NCBI GenBank assembly: GCA_049997955.1
Contig: JAEBDY010000013.1
Coordinates: 292,459-356,458, forward strand
Direction: 5' to 3'
Source: Umezawaea sp049997955
GTDB taxonomy: Bacteria; Actinomycetota; Actinomycetes; Mycobacteriales; Pseudonocardiaceae
Length of the DNA stretch: 64,000 bases
The notes under the pieces: generated by a model
Seen by the model: the letters and a program-made list of their open reading frames with translations, nothing else
The model's database searches: none
What the model was told of the DNA's origin: nothing
Position numbers and translations under genes: made by a program
In this document: piece after piece, positions 36,000 through 44,397 of the stretch
Layout of the letters: each line of letters opens with the position of its first letter
How positions within the stretch are numbered: the stretch's first letter is position 1

Positions 36000-37418
36000 T
36001 CACCCCTGCTTGGCGTGCGCGTCCAGCACCAGCGCGACGGCCTCGGTGACCTTCCGCGCCTGGTCGAGGTGCAGCGACTCGTCCGGCACGTGGCAGTTCG
36101 AGTCGGGCCCGACGGCACCCGTGACCAGGAACTGGGCCTGCGGGTACGCCTCGTGCAGCAGCCCCATGAACGGGATGGAGCCGCCGAGCGCGACGGTCCG
36201 CCACGGGCTGCCGAAGACGCCCTCGGCCGCCCGGTCGAGGGCCTCGCTCAGCCACGGCGCGAGGTCCGGGGCGTTCCAGCCGGTCGCGTGCTCGACCCGG
36301 CTCAGCTCCACGGTCGCGCCGTACGGCACGTCGGTCGTGATCAGCTTCTTCAGCGCTTCGAGCGCCACGCCCGCGTCGACGGTCGGTGGAAGGCGGAAGC
36401 TGAGCATCAGCGTGGTGAACGGCCGCAGCACGTTGCCCGCGTCGTCCAGCGCGGGCAGGCCCTCGGCGCCGGTGACGGACAGCGTGGGCCGCCAGCCGCC
36501 GTTGAGGGCGAGTTCGACCTCGTCCTCGTCCACCGCCGTGGTGCCGCCCGCGAACGGGACGGTCGCGGTCAGGGAGCCCGGCACGGCGGCGACGGCTTCG
36601 CGCACCTCCGCGACGCGGTTGGCGGGGATGTCGACGTGCATCTCGCGCACCAGCACCTCGCCGGTGGTCGCGTCCTCCAGGCGGTCGAGGAGCATCCGGG
36701 CGATCCGGAACGAGCTGGGCACGATGCCGCTGGCCATGCCGGAGTGCAGGCCGCCCTCCAGCACGCGCACGGTCAGGCCGACCTGCACGAGGCCGCGCAG
36801 CGACGTGGTCAGCCACATGCGCTCGTAGTCGTTGCCGCCCGAGTCCAGGCACACGACCAGCGACACGTCGCCGAGCTTGTCGCCCAGGTGCGCGAGGTAG
36901 GCGGGCAGGTCGGGGCTGCCGGACTCCTCGCTGGTCTCCAGCAGCACGAGGCACCGGCCGTGCGCGCCACCGGCGGCGTGCAGCGCCTCCAGCGCGGCGA
37001 TGGCGGCGTACCCGGAGTAGCCGTCGTCGGCCGCGCCCCGCCCGTAGAGCCGCCCGTCCTTGACGACCGGCGTCCACGGGCCGAGGCCCGGCGACCAGTC
37101 GGCGACCGGCGGCTGCTTGTCGAGGTGGCCGTAGAGGACGGTCGTGCCCTCCACGGCAGTCCCGCTCGCGGGCACGTCCACGAGCAGCAGCGGCGCGTGG
37201 CCGGGGAGGTCGTGCACCTCGGTGGTCAGCCCTGGCAGGTCGCGCGCGGCGATCCACGCCTGGACGTGCTCGATGGCGGCCGCGAGGTGACCGTGCTCCG
37301 CCCACTCGGGGTCGAAGGCCGGTGAGATCGCGGGCACGGCCACCAGTTCGGACAGGCTGGGGAGGATGTCGTCATCCCACAGCCCTCGGACGGTACGGGT
37401 CAGCGCTGAACGGTCCAC
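36000..37418 (-). CDS. M20 family metallopeptidase (dipeptidase)
   Basis: 472-aa zinc peptidase of the M20 dipeptidase/carnosinase group. Metal-site segments are VLYGHLDKQPP, YGRGAADDGYSGY (bridging Asp), LLETSEESGSPDL (the catalytic and metal Glu), VVCLDSGGNDY, and a C-terminal His in SNCHVPDESLHL. A dimerisation lid domain lies between. It cleaves dipeptides or N-acyl amino acids in the cytosol. It is monocistronic, with a hairpin after its stop. Confidence 0.92.
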   Translation of the reverse strand: MDRSALTRTVRGLWDDDILPSLSELVAVPAISPAFDPEWAEHGHLAAAIEHVQAWIAARDLPGLTTEVHDLPGHAPLLLVDVPASGTAVEGTTVLYGHLDKQPPVADWSPGLGPWTPVVKDGRLYGRGAADDGYSGYAAIAALEALHAAGGAHGRCLVLLETSEESGSPDLPAYLAHLGDKLGDVSLVVCLDSGGNDYERMWLTTSLRGLVQVGLTVRVLEGGLHSGMASGIVPSSFRIARMLLDRLEDATTGEVLVREMHVDIPANRVAEVREAVAAVPGSLTATVPFAGGTTAVDEDEVELALNGGWRPTLSVTGAEGLPALDDAGNVLRPFTTLMLSFRLPPTVDAGVALEALKKLITTDVPYGATVELSRVEHATGWNAPDLAPWLSEALDRAAEGVFGSPWRTVALGGSIPFMGLLHEAYPQAQFLVTGAVGPDSNCHVPDESLHLDQARKVTEAVALVLDAHAKQG

Positions 37419-37892
37419 GCTCCCGATCCTGTCATGAACGGCGCAGGTCAGCCGACGGGTTCGGCTCGCGGGTACGGCTGTTGGGCGTGGCGGATGAACT
37501 CGTCGACGGCACTTGGGCGACGCGCACGACGCCCGTGCGGTGGGATCGTGGTCGGATGGACCGCAGGCGGTCCGGAGGACCTGTCCGAAGCGTGGTCAAG
37601 AGGTTAACGAACGGTAACCGGGACGGCCGTGTTCGGTGACCGAACTTGCTAATCGGAGGTCGGAAGGTCGACCCTCCGACTGTTCTCGCAGTTCAGAGCG
37701 CTGATTCGTGTGTTACGAAGTGGGATGGCACTCACCAAGTCGGGTGGGGCCGTGTCAGGATGTGGATGAGAACCACCGTCAGAGCCGACGGTTGACCGAC
37801 GTCCCCACAGGGGCGGAGGCGGCTGGCGGTGCACTGCCGCACACACGTCGCCACAAGCGACCGGGCGGCCTCGTAGACGAGGAGAAGGCGCA
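37419..37892. other. Intergenic region upstream of the bkd operon
   Basis: 474 bases between divergent genes. I see no convincing gene. AT-rich stretches at 37596-37618 (GGTTAACGAACGGTAACC, a partial dyad) and around 37705-37720 are candidate promoter regions. Fifteen bases before the first bkd start is a clear GAGGAGAAGG ribosome binding site. Confidence 0.45.
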
Positions 37893-39089
37893 ATGTCGTC
37901 CCCCGAGCAATGGACGCACCCCGAGCCGGCTTCGGCGCCGGCCGCGACCGCGGCGAAACCGACAGCGGAGCAGGTGATCGCCGGGTTGCGGGCAACGGAC
38001 CAGGGCGACGTCAACCTGGTGCAGCTGCTCACCCCCGAGGGTGAGCGCGTCCAGCACCCGGACTTCGACATCGACATCTCGGCCGAGGAGCTGCGCGGCC
38101 TGTACCGCGACATGGTGCTCATCCGCCGCGTCGACCGCGAGGCCAACGCACTGCAGCGCAAGGGCCAGCTCGGCATCTGGGTGCCGCTGCTCGGCCAGGA
38201 GGCCGCGCAGATCGGCGCGGGCCGCGCGATGCGCCCCGACGACATGGCGTTCCCCAGCTACCGCGAGCACGGCATCGCCTGGACCCGCGGCATCCACCCG
38301 ACCGACCTGCTGGGCATCTTCCGCGGGACGGACATGGGCAGCTGGGACCCGGTGGAGTACAAGTTCCACCCGTACACGATCGTCATCGGCAACCAGGTCC
38401 TCAACGCGACCGGGTACGCGATGGGCCAGAAGTTCGACGGCAAGGTCGGCGACGCCGACGGCGAAGCCACGATGTGCTTCTTCGGCGACGGCGCCACCAG
38501 CCAGGGCGACGTGCACGAGGGCTTCGTGTGGGCCGCCGTCTACGACGCGCCGCTCGTGTTCTTCTGCCAGAACAACCAGTGGGCCATCTCCGAGCCGACC
38601 GAGCGCCAGTCCCGCCTCCCGCTCTACCAGCGGGCCCGCGGCTACGGCTTCCCCGGCATCCGGGTCGACGGCAACGACGTCCTCGCCACCCTCGCGGTCA
38701 CCCGCTGGGCGCTGGAGGAGTGCAGGCAGGGCAACGGCCCGATCCTGATCGAGGCGTTCACCTACCGGATGGACGCGCACACCACGTCGGACGACCCGTC
38801 CCGCTACCGGCTCTCCGACGAGCTGGAGCTGTGGAAGCTCAAGGACCCCATCGAGCGGGTCAAGGTGCACCTGGTCAAGCAGCAGTGGGCCGACAGCGCG
38901 TTCTTCGAGTCGATCGAGGCCGAGTCCGAGGCGCTCGCGGTCGAGCTGCGCGAGTTCTGCGTCAACATGCCGGACCCGCCGCCGGAGCGGATCTTCGCCA
39001 ACGTGTACGCGGAGGGCAACCCCGTGCTGGAAGCCCAGCGCGACGAGTTCCTCGCGTACGTCGAGGGTTTCACGGGAGGCGAGCACTGA
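37893..39089 (+). CDS. bkdA: 2-oxo acid dehydrogenase E1 component, alpha subunit
   Basis: 398 aa. The alpha half of the thiamine-diphosphate E1 enzyme decarboxylates branched-chain 2-oxo acids (or pyruvate). The ThDP motif reads FFGDGATSQGDVHEGFVWAA ... CQNNQWAISEP. The phosphorylation-loop region is YRMDAHTTSDDPSRYR and the substrate-entry region is FPSYREHGIAWTRG. It is first in a three-gene operon (E1 alpha, E1 beta, E2) and overlaps E1 beta by one base. Branched-chain specificity is favoured by the actinobacterial E1/E2 type, but pyruvate cannot be excluded. Confidence 0.9.
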   Translation: MSSPEQWTHPEPASAPAATAAKPTAEQVIAGLRATDQGDVNLVQLLTPEGERVQHPDFDIDISAEELRGLYRDMVLIRRVDREANALQRKGQLGIWVPLLGQEAAQIGAGRAMRPDDMAFPSYREHGIAWTRGIHPTDLLGIFRGTDMGSWDPVEYKFHPYTIVIGNQVLNATGYAMGQKFDGKVGDADGEATMCFFGDGATSQGDVHEGFVWAAVYDAPLVFFCQNNQWAISEPTERQSRLPLYQRARGYGFPGIRVDGNDVLATLAVTRWALEECRQGNGPILIEAFTYRMDAHTTSDDPSRYRLSDELELWKLKDPIERVKVHLVKQQWADSAFFESIEAESEALAVELREFCVNMPDPPPERIFANVYAEGNPVLEAQRDEFLAYVEGFTGGEH

Positions 39090-40114
39090 TGGCCGCTCCG
39101 ACCATGAACCGCGCCGGTTCCGACTCCGGGGACTCCGCCGTGCAGACGTTGACGATCTCCAAGGCCCTCAACATGGGGCTGCGCGCCGCGATGGAGGCGA
39201 ACCCGAAGGTCCTCATGATGGGCGAGGACATCGGCAAGCTCGGCGGCGTCTTCCGCATCACCGACGGCCTGCAGAAGGACTTCGGCGAGCAGCGCGTGCT
39301 GGACACGCCGCTCGCGGAGTCCGGCATCATCGGCACGGCCGTCGGCCTCGCGATCCGCGGCTACCGGCCGGTGTGCGAGATCCAGTTCGACGGCTTCATC
39401 TTCCCCGGCTTCGACCAGATCGTCAGCCAGGTCGCGAAGCTGCACTACCGGACCCAGGGCAAGAACAAGCTGCCCATGGTGATCCGCGTGCCCTTCGGCG
39501 GCGGCATCGGTGCCGTGGAGCACCACTCCGAGTCGCCCGAGTCGTACTTCGCGCACACCGCGGGCCTCAAGGTCGTGTCGTGCTCGAACCCGACCGACGC
39601 CTACTGGATGATCCAGCAGGCCATCGACTGCGACGACCCGGTGCTGTTCTTCGAGCCGAAGCGCCGGTACTACGAGAAGGCGCCGGTCGACACGACCAAG
39701 GCGCCGGGCCCGCTGTTCGAGTCGCGCGTCCTGCGCACCGGAACGGCGGCCACGCTCGTGGGCTACGGCCCGATGATCCGGGTGTGCCTGGACGCGGCCA
39801 ACGCCGCCGCCGAGGACGGCACCGAGCTGGAGGTCATCGACCTCCGCACGCTGTCGCCGCTCGACCTGGCCCCGGTGTACGACTCGGTGCGCCGAACCGG
39901 ACGCCTGGTCGTCGTCAGCGAGGCGCCCAGCGAGAGCTCCATCACCAGCGAGATCGCGGCGAAGGTCCAGCAGGAGTGCTTCTACTCCCTGCAGGCGCCC
40001 GTGCTGCGGGTGACCGGATTCGACACCCCGTACCCGCCGTCGAAGCTGGAGGAGGAGTTCCTCCCCGACCTCGACCGGGTGCTGCACGCCGTCGACCGCT
40101 CACTCGCCTGGTAA
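39089..40114 (+). CDS. bkdB: 2-oxo acid dehydrogenase E1 component, beta subunit
   Basis: 341 aa, transketolase-like beta subunit. Conserved segments are VLMMGEDIGKLGGVFRITDG, VLDTPLAESGIIGTAVGLAI, RPVCEIQFDGFIFPGFDQIV and FFEPKRRYYEKA. The C-terminal domain carries EVIDLRTLSPLD. It starts at the ATG at 39089, sharing one base with the E1 alpha stop. The Ser/Asp-rich N-terminal 20 residues are extra compared with most homologues. It forms the alpha2beta2 E1 with the upstream product. Confidence 0.92.
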   Translation: MAAPTMNRAGSDSGDSAVQTLTISKALNMGLRAAMEANPKVLMMGEDIGKLGGVFRITDGLQKDFGEQRVLDTPLAESGIIGTAVGLAIRGYRPVCEIQFDGFIFPGFDQIVSQVAKLHYRTQGKNKLPMVIRVPFGGGIGAVEHHSESPESYFAHTAGLKVVSCSNPTDAYWMIQQAIDCDDPVLFFEPKRRYYEKAPVDTTKAPGPLFESRVLRTGTAATLVGYGPMIRVCLDAANAAAEDGTELEVIDLRTLSPLDLAPVYDSVRRTGRLVVVSEAPSESSITSEIAAKVQQECFYSLQAPVLRVTGFDTPYPPSKLEEEFLPDLDRVLHAVDRSLAW

Positions 40115-40127
40115 GGGGAAACTCGTC

Positions 40128-41522
40128 ATGCCGCAGTTCAAGCAGTTCCCCATGCCGGACACCGCCGAGGGGCTGACCGAGGCCGAGATCCTGACCTGGA
40201 ACGTCGAGGTCGGCGACGTGGTCAAGGTCAACCAGATCATCGTCGAGATCGAGACGGCCAAGGCGGCCGTCGAACTGCCGTGCCCGTGGGACGGCGTCGT
40301 CACCGAGCTGCTGGCCGAGGTCGGCCAGACGGTGGACGTCGGCGTGCCGATCATCACCATCGACGTGGATCCCTCAGGCGCGGCAGCGCCCGAGGAAGCC
40401 GTCGCGCCGGCGGCGGTGCCCTCCCTTTCAGAACCGGCCACCAACGGCACCTCCTCGGGCAAGATCGGCGAGGAGATGCCCGGCGGCCGCATCGCGACCC
40501 TGGTCGGCTACGGCCCCCGCGCGGGAGCGGCGAAACGCCGCGCCCGCAAGGGATCCGAGCCCGCTCCGGTGGCCGTGGCCGCACCCCAGGCTCCGGTCGT
40601 CCCGGCTCCCGTGGCCGCGCCCCCGGCTCCGGCTCCGGTGGCCCAGCCCGGCGGCTACGTGCCGCTGGCGAAGCCGCCGGTCCGCAAGCTGGCCAAGGAC
40701 CTCGGCGTCGACCTGCACGCGTTGACGGGGTCCGGCGCCAACGGCGTCATCACCCGCGAGGACGTCGAACAGGCCGTGGCCGCACCGGTTCCCGCGGTGC
40801 AGGCGTCCGCTGTGGACAACGGCACGCGGGAACGCCGGGTGCCGATCAAGGGCGTCCGCAAGGCGACCGCGCAGGCGATGGTGGACAGCGCGTTCACCGC
40901 GCCGCACGTCACCGAGTTCCTCACCATCGACGTCACGCCGATGATGGAGCTCCGGGCCCGGCTCAAGACCTCGCCCGCGTTCCGCGACGTCAAGGTCACC
41001 CCGCTGGTGTTCGCCGCCAAGGCCGTCGTCCTCGCGGCCAGGCGGACCCCGGACGTCAACGCGACCTGGGACGCGGCCTCGGGCGAGATCGTCTACAAGG
41101 ACTACGTCCACCTCGGCATCGCCGCGGCCACCCCGCGCGGCCTCGTCGTGCCGAAGGTCCGCGACGCGGACCGGATGTCCCTGCGCGAGTTGGCGGTGGC
41201 GCTCGACCAGCTCGCCACCACCGCCCGCAACGGCAAGACGTCACCGGCGGACATGATGGGCGGCACGTTCACCATCACCAACGTCGGCGTCTTCGGCGTC
41301 GACACCGGCACGCCGATCATCAACCCCGGCGAGTCGGCCATCCTCGCCCTCGGCGCCATCCGCGACATGCCGTGGGTCGTCGACGGCCAGGTGGTCCCCC
41401 GCAAGGTCTGCCAACTCGCGCTGAGCTTCGACCACCGCGTGGTCGACGGCCAGCAGGGCTCGCAGTTCCTCGCCGACGTGGGCGCGCTGCTGGCCGACCC
41501 CGGCCTGGCGATGACCTACTAG
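40128..41522 (+). CDS. bkdC: 2-oxo acid dehydrogenase E2 (dihydrolipoyl acyltransferase)
   Basis: 464 aa. One lipoyl domain (1-80) has Lys45 in EIETAKAAVEL. Pro/Ala-rich linkers flank a peripheral subunit-binding domain (VRKLAKDLGVDLHALTGSGA then NGVITREDVEQ). The catalytic domain carries GVRKATAQAMVDSAF, GGTFTITNVGVFGVDTGTPI and the active-site SFDHRVVDGQQG. It transfers the acyl group to CoA. The start lies 13 bp after E1 beta with AAGGGGAAAC upstream. No E3 gene is present; a shared E3 elsewhere is expected. Confidence 0.94.
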   Translation: MPQFKQFPMPDTAEGLTEAEILTWNVEVGDVVKVNQIIVEIETAKAAVELPCPWDGVVTELLAEVGQTVDVGVPIITIDVDPSGAAAPEEAVAPAAVPSLSEPATNGTSSGKIGEEMPGGRIATLVGYGPRAGAAKRRARKGSEPAPVAVAAPQAPVVPAPVAAPPAPAPVAQPGGYVPLAKPPVRKLAKDLGVDLHALTGSGANGVITREDVEQAVAAPVPAVQASAVDNGTRERRVPIKGVRKATAQAMVDSAFTAPHVTEFLTIDVTPMMELRARLKTSPAFRDVKVTPLVFAAKAVVLAARRTPDVNATWDAASGEIVYKDYVHLGIAAATPRGLVVPKVRDADRMSLRELAVALDQLATTARNGKTSPADMMGGTFTITNVGVFGVDTGTPIINPGESAILALGAIRDMPWVVDGQVVPRKVCQLALSFDHRVVDGQQGSQFLADVGALLADPGLAMTY

Positions 41523-41532
41523 ATCCCACCGC

Positions 41533-41572
41533 GCGAAAGCCGGGAACCGCACCAGCGGTTCCCGGCTTTCGC
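41533..41572 (+). terminator. Very strong hairpin terminator of the bkd operon
   Basis: A perfect 18-bp stem (41533-41550 with 41555-41572, arm GCGAAAGCCGGGAACCGC) has an ACCA loop and lies 11 bp after the E2 stop. No long T-run follows, as is common in high-GC actinomycetes. Confidence 0.88.
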
Positions 41573-41584
41573 GTTCCGGAGGGC

Positions 41585-41615
41585 TTGACCCTCCAGCGAC
41601 TGGAAAGTTCACGAT
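41585..41615 (+). promoter_or_regulatory. MerR-type autoregulated promoter
   Basis: A -35 TTGACC (41585-41590), a 19-bp spacer containing the dyad CTCCAG-N3-CTGGAA, and a -10-like CACGAT (41610-41615). The long spacer with a central dyad is the hallmark of MerR-activated promoters. The predicted transcription start falls at the GTG at 41623, implying a leaderless mRNA. Confidence 0.6.
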
Positions 41616-41622
41616 GGCTCCC

Positions 41623-42546
41623 GTGGCGCACTACTCGATCGGCGATCTCGCCAGGCTGACCGGCCTGTCCACGCGGACGATCCGCTTCTACTCCGACGCC
41701 GGGCTCGTCCCCGTCGTCGGCCGGACCGGCGGTGGTTACCGCACCTACGACGTGGGCGGACTGAACCGGCTGAAGCTCCTCCGCACCCTGCGCGACCTCG
41801 GCGTCGACCTGCCGACCGCGCAGCGGGTGCTGGAGGGCGAGGTGGGGATCACCGAGGTGGCGCGCCTCCACGCGGACGCGATCGACGTGCAGATCCGGAC
41901 CCTGCGGCTGCGCCGCTCGGTCCTGCGCGCGGTCGCCAAGGGAGGGGAGATGGAACTCGTGAACGAACTGGCCAGGCTGTCCGACGAAGAGCGGCAGCGC
42001 ATCCTGGACGACTTCTTCGACGACGTGTTCGGGAGCTACGACCTGGACCCCGGCTTCGACGCGATGATGCGGTCGGTGCGCGTCGAACTGCCGGAGGACC
42101 CGACCACCGAGCAGGTGGAGGCGTGGGTCGAGCTGGCGGAACTGGTGCAGGACGAGGACTTCCGGGCGAGCATCCGCCGGATGTCCGAGCAGCACGTCGA
42201 ACTCCGCGCCGCGGGCGAGGACATGGGCGCGCCCTCCCCGGAGCTGATGCGGGCGTTCACGTACCAGGTCGAGCAGGCCCGAGCCGCGCTCGACGCGGGC
42301 GTGACCCCGGATTCGGCGCGGGCGCGAGAGGTCGTGCGGGACGTCAACGCCAGGTGGGCCGAGGCGTTCGGCGTCCCGAACGACGAGCACCTCGTCGCGA
42401 AGCTGCGGCAGCACGAGTCGGTGGCCGACCCGCGGGCCGAGCACTACTGGCGGCTGATCGCGATCGTCAACGGGAAGCCGCCCGTGCCGGACACCACGGC
42501 GGAACGCGACTGGCTGCGGGCGGCCGGGGAACCCTTCGGCGGCTGA
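41623..42546 (+). CDS. MerR family transcriptional regulator
   Basis: 307 aa. The N-terminal winged helix is HYSIGDLARLTGLSTRTIRF then YSDAGLVPV and GGGYRTYDVGGLNRLKLL, followed by a long coiled coil (IDVQIRTLRLRRSVLRAV). A large C-terminal domain of about 200 residues could bind a ligand; it resembles the effector regions of TipAL/BltR-type proteins only loosely. The GTG at 41623 is chosen because the promoter predicts a transcript starting there; the ATG at 41614 is the alternative. The targets are probably its own promoter and perhaps the two small genes that follow. Confidence 0.87.
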   Translation: MAHYSIGDLARLTGLSTRTIRFYSDAGLVPVVGRTGGGYRTYDVGGLNRLKLLRTLRDLGVDLPTAQRVLEGEVGITEVARLHADAIDVQIRTLRLRRSVLRAVAKGGEMELVNELARLSDEERQRILDDFFDDVFGSYDLDPGFDAMMRSVRVELPEDPTTEQVEAWVELAELVQDEDFRASIRRMSEQHVELRAAGEDMGAPSPELMRAFTYQVEQARAALDAGVTPDSARAREVVRDVNARWAEAFGVPNDEHLVAKLRQHESVADPRAEHYWRLIAIVNGKPPVPDTTAERDWLRAAGEPFGG

Positions 42547-42577
42547 CCGCGTTGCCATCCCAAAGGGGGTGGTTCAC

Positions 42578-42934
42578 GTGGCCGAGTTGTGGACGGCGGT
42601 CGGGGAGCTGTTCGGGATCTTCGACAAGTCCGAGAACGACGTGGACGGGTCCGGCAGTTCCACACCGCGCACCGCGGCGGGACTGCTCGTGAACGGCGAG
42701 TGGGTCGAGGGCGAGTTGGCGGTGGCCGACGACCGACTGGCCTGGTGGCGGCCCGGCGACCGCGACACGGTCGTCGACTTCGTGCCGGGCGACGGCGTGG
42801 TCGAGGAAGTGCAGGACGACAGGCAGTTCCCGCGCGTGGTCCTGCACTTCCGCCGCCCCACCGACGTCCTCTACCTGGCCGTGCCGCGCGACGACCTCGA
42901 TCTGGTGGCGACCGTGCTGCCGCTGCCGGGCTGA
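42578..42934 (+). CDS. Hypothetical protein, tandem paralogue 1
   Basis: 118 aa. The first 35 residues (ELWTAVGELFGIFDKSEND) look like a flexible lead. The rest has alternating hydrophobic strands: GEWVEGELAVADDRLAWWRP, RVVLHFRRPTDVLYLAVPRD and LDLVATVLPLPG. It is plainly related to the next gene (VLHYRR...LAVPPADLELVGRILPLP). The fold looks like a small beta-barrel or PH-like domain. The GTG at 42578 has AAAGGGGG upstream. The family is unknown to me. Confidence 0.75.
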   Translation: MAELWTAVGELFGIFDKSENDVDGSGSSTPRTAAGLLVNGEWVEGELAVADDRLAWWRPGDRDTVVDFVPGDGVVEEVQDDRQFPRVVLHFRRPTDVLYLAVPRDDLDLVATVLPLPG

Positions 42935-42993
42935 GCCCGCGCATCAGGGAACCAGGCACCCCGTCACGGCGTTGTCGCTACGGGGGTGAGCCG

Positions 42994-43389
42994 ATGTCGG
43001 CGTTGGGGCAGTGGATCGCGGGCCTGTTCCGCCGCGGCGACCGGCGCGGCACGGTCGCGGACAGGCTGGCCGAGTTCGAGGCGGGCGGCGAACCGACCAT
43101 CTCCGCCGCCTTGCTGGACGACGGCGTGTGGCGCGAGGGCAAGCTCAAGGCGGGCCGCTACCGCCTCGTGTGGTGGGTGCCCGGCGAGGTCGGCGTGCTC
43201 GACTTCAGCAGGCGCGACGGCGTGGTGGAGAGCCTGGGCGGAGTTGACGGCGGCAACGGCTGGACCATCGACCCGAACATGGTCGTCCTCCACTACCGCC
43301 GCGGCCCGGAAGTCGTGCACCTGGCCGTCCCGCCTGCGGACCTGGAGCTGGTGGGTCGCATCCTCCCGCTACCGCAACAGCGCGGCTGA
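42994..43389 (+). CDS. Hypothetical protein, tandem paralogue 2
   Basis: 131 aa, about 35-40 percent identical by eye to the upstream 118-aa protein. The shared core is GVWREGKLKAGRYRLVWWVP, DGVVESL and VVLHYRRGPEVVHLAVPPAD. The N-terminus has a short amphipathic helix (LGQWIAGLFRRGDRRG) that might touch the membrane. Spacing and strand suggest cotranscription with its paralogue and possibly the MerR gene. There is a CGGGGGTGAG ribosome binding site. Confidence 0.75.
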   Translation: MSALGQWIAGLFRRGDRRGTVADRLAEFEAGGEPTISAALLDDGVWREGKLKAGRYRLVWWVPGEVGVLDFSRRDGVVESLGGVDGGNGWTIDPNMVVLHYRRGPEVVHLAVPPADLELVGRILPLPQQRG

Positions 43390-43600
43390 CGTGCGAAATG
43401 TCCTTTTTGGCCGGACCGCCGGCGCTGTCCCACCAGGATCGACCGTTCGGTCTGCTGCCTCCTTCGGTACCGCTCCCAGCTCTGCTGCCAGCGGCATCCA
43501 TCCCGGACACGGCGCCATCCGGCGCACGGACGACGCCGTTCGGAATTGTGTGGGCCAAACCGCGTCGTCCGCTGTCGGGGGCGTTTGAGAGCATGTAGGC

Positions 43601-44062
43601 GTGGACATCGTGGCGCAGTGGGTGCGGACCGTGTGGACAGAGGACGCGACCGGCGGATCCGCCGCGACCTTGCCGGTCGCTTTCGAGCTACCGGAACTGG
43701 CTCCGCTGCTGACCCACGAGGTCACCCAGCAGGAGTGGCACGACTTCGCGCCGCGGTCGACCGTGCACCACGGCCGCCCGGACGAGAAGCAGGTGACCCT
43801 CCACGAGGAGGACGACCGGATCCGGGTGAACCTGCAGGTCTCCCCCATCGGCCGCCCCTTCAGGGCCAGGCGCCCGGCAGCGGTCTGGGTGAGGCCGGGC
43901 GAGGTGGTCCGCTGGCAGATCAACTACCGCTACTCGGGCCTCACCACGGACGCGTGGATCTACGCCCTGGACACCCTGAACCTGGCCTGCGGCCCGGTCT
44001 CGGAAGACGTCTTCCTCACCACCCCAACCCACCACGTAACCGAACTGGTGGACCTGTTCTAG
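43601..44062 (+). CDS. Hypothetical protein, 153 aa
   Basis: Unrecognised soluble protein, rich in Trp and His, with a compact mixed alpha/beta look (VEVTQQEWHDFAP-like segment, VRWQINYRYSGLTTDAWIYA). There is no signal or membrane segment. The GTG at 43601 has only a weak RBS (GTAGGC). It is the last chromosomal gene before the integrated element. The 210 bases before it hold no clear gene. Confidence 0.65.
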   Translation: MDIVAQWVRTVWTEDATGGSAATLPVAFELPELAPLLTHEVTQQEWHDFAPRSTVHHGRPDEKQVTLHEEDDRIRVNLQVSPIGRPFRARRPAAVWVRPGEVVRWQINYRYSGLTTDAWIYALDTLNLACGPVSEDVFLTTPTHHVTELVDLF

Positions 44063-44148
44063 TTTCCCAAAGCCTTCGCCACCTCATCAATCACCACCGT
44101 TGACAATCAAGCGACCCATCGCAACACCACCCGTGGACCACAAGACAC

Positions 44149-44181
44149 CCCTGGGCCAGACGGCCCGAGCCCGGCCCAGGG
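44149..44181 (-). terminator. Stranded terminator hairpin of the acyl-CoA dehydrogenase gene
   Basis: A perfect 9-bp stem (CCCTGGGCC, 44149-44157, with 44173-44181) has a 15-nt loop and lies just left of the attL core. In the uninterrupted chromosome it would sit about 10 bp past the acyl-CoA dehydrogenase stop. The 11-kb element now separates it from the gene. Confidence 0.6.
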
Positions 44182-44183
44182 AC

Positions 44184-44244
44184 GATCAACTCAGCGGATG
44201 TACATCCCCGAAATCGCCCTGGCCACTACCAATCGCTGAATTTC
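44184..44244. repeat. attL core repeat
   Basis: A 61-bp sequence identical to 55223-55283. Read on the minus strand it encodes the last residues of the acyl-CoA dehydrogenase (EIQRLVVARAISGMYIR and stop). Beyond it, 44245-44274 stays similar to 55284-55313: five mismatches, all synonymous, then 14 further identical bases plus a shared block. Confidence 0.93.
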
Positions 44245-44378
44245 CGACGTTCCCTCGAAGATGGTGAAGATCTTGCGCAGTCCCTCATGGACTAGAGGCG
44301 TGTCCTCTGTATACGGCCTCTGAACAGCGCGTTCCTTCTCAACGTTTATCGTCGTTGATTGACCTTCTCCAGCGTCTC

Positions 44379-44397
44379 ACGGCCTGTAGACGGCCTG
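44379..44397 (+). repeat. Paired ACGGCCTG repeats, left arm
   Basis: ACGGCCTG occurs at 44379-44386 and 44390-44397, one helical turn apart. A weaker copy, ACGGCCTC, lies at 44313-44320. The same pair with the same 11-bp phasing lies at the other end of the element, so these are candidate integrase arm-binding sites of attP. Confidence 0.6.
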
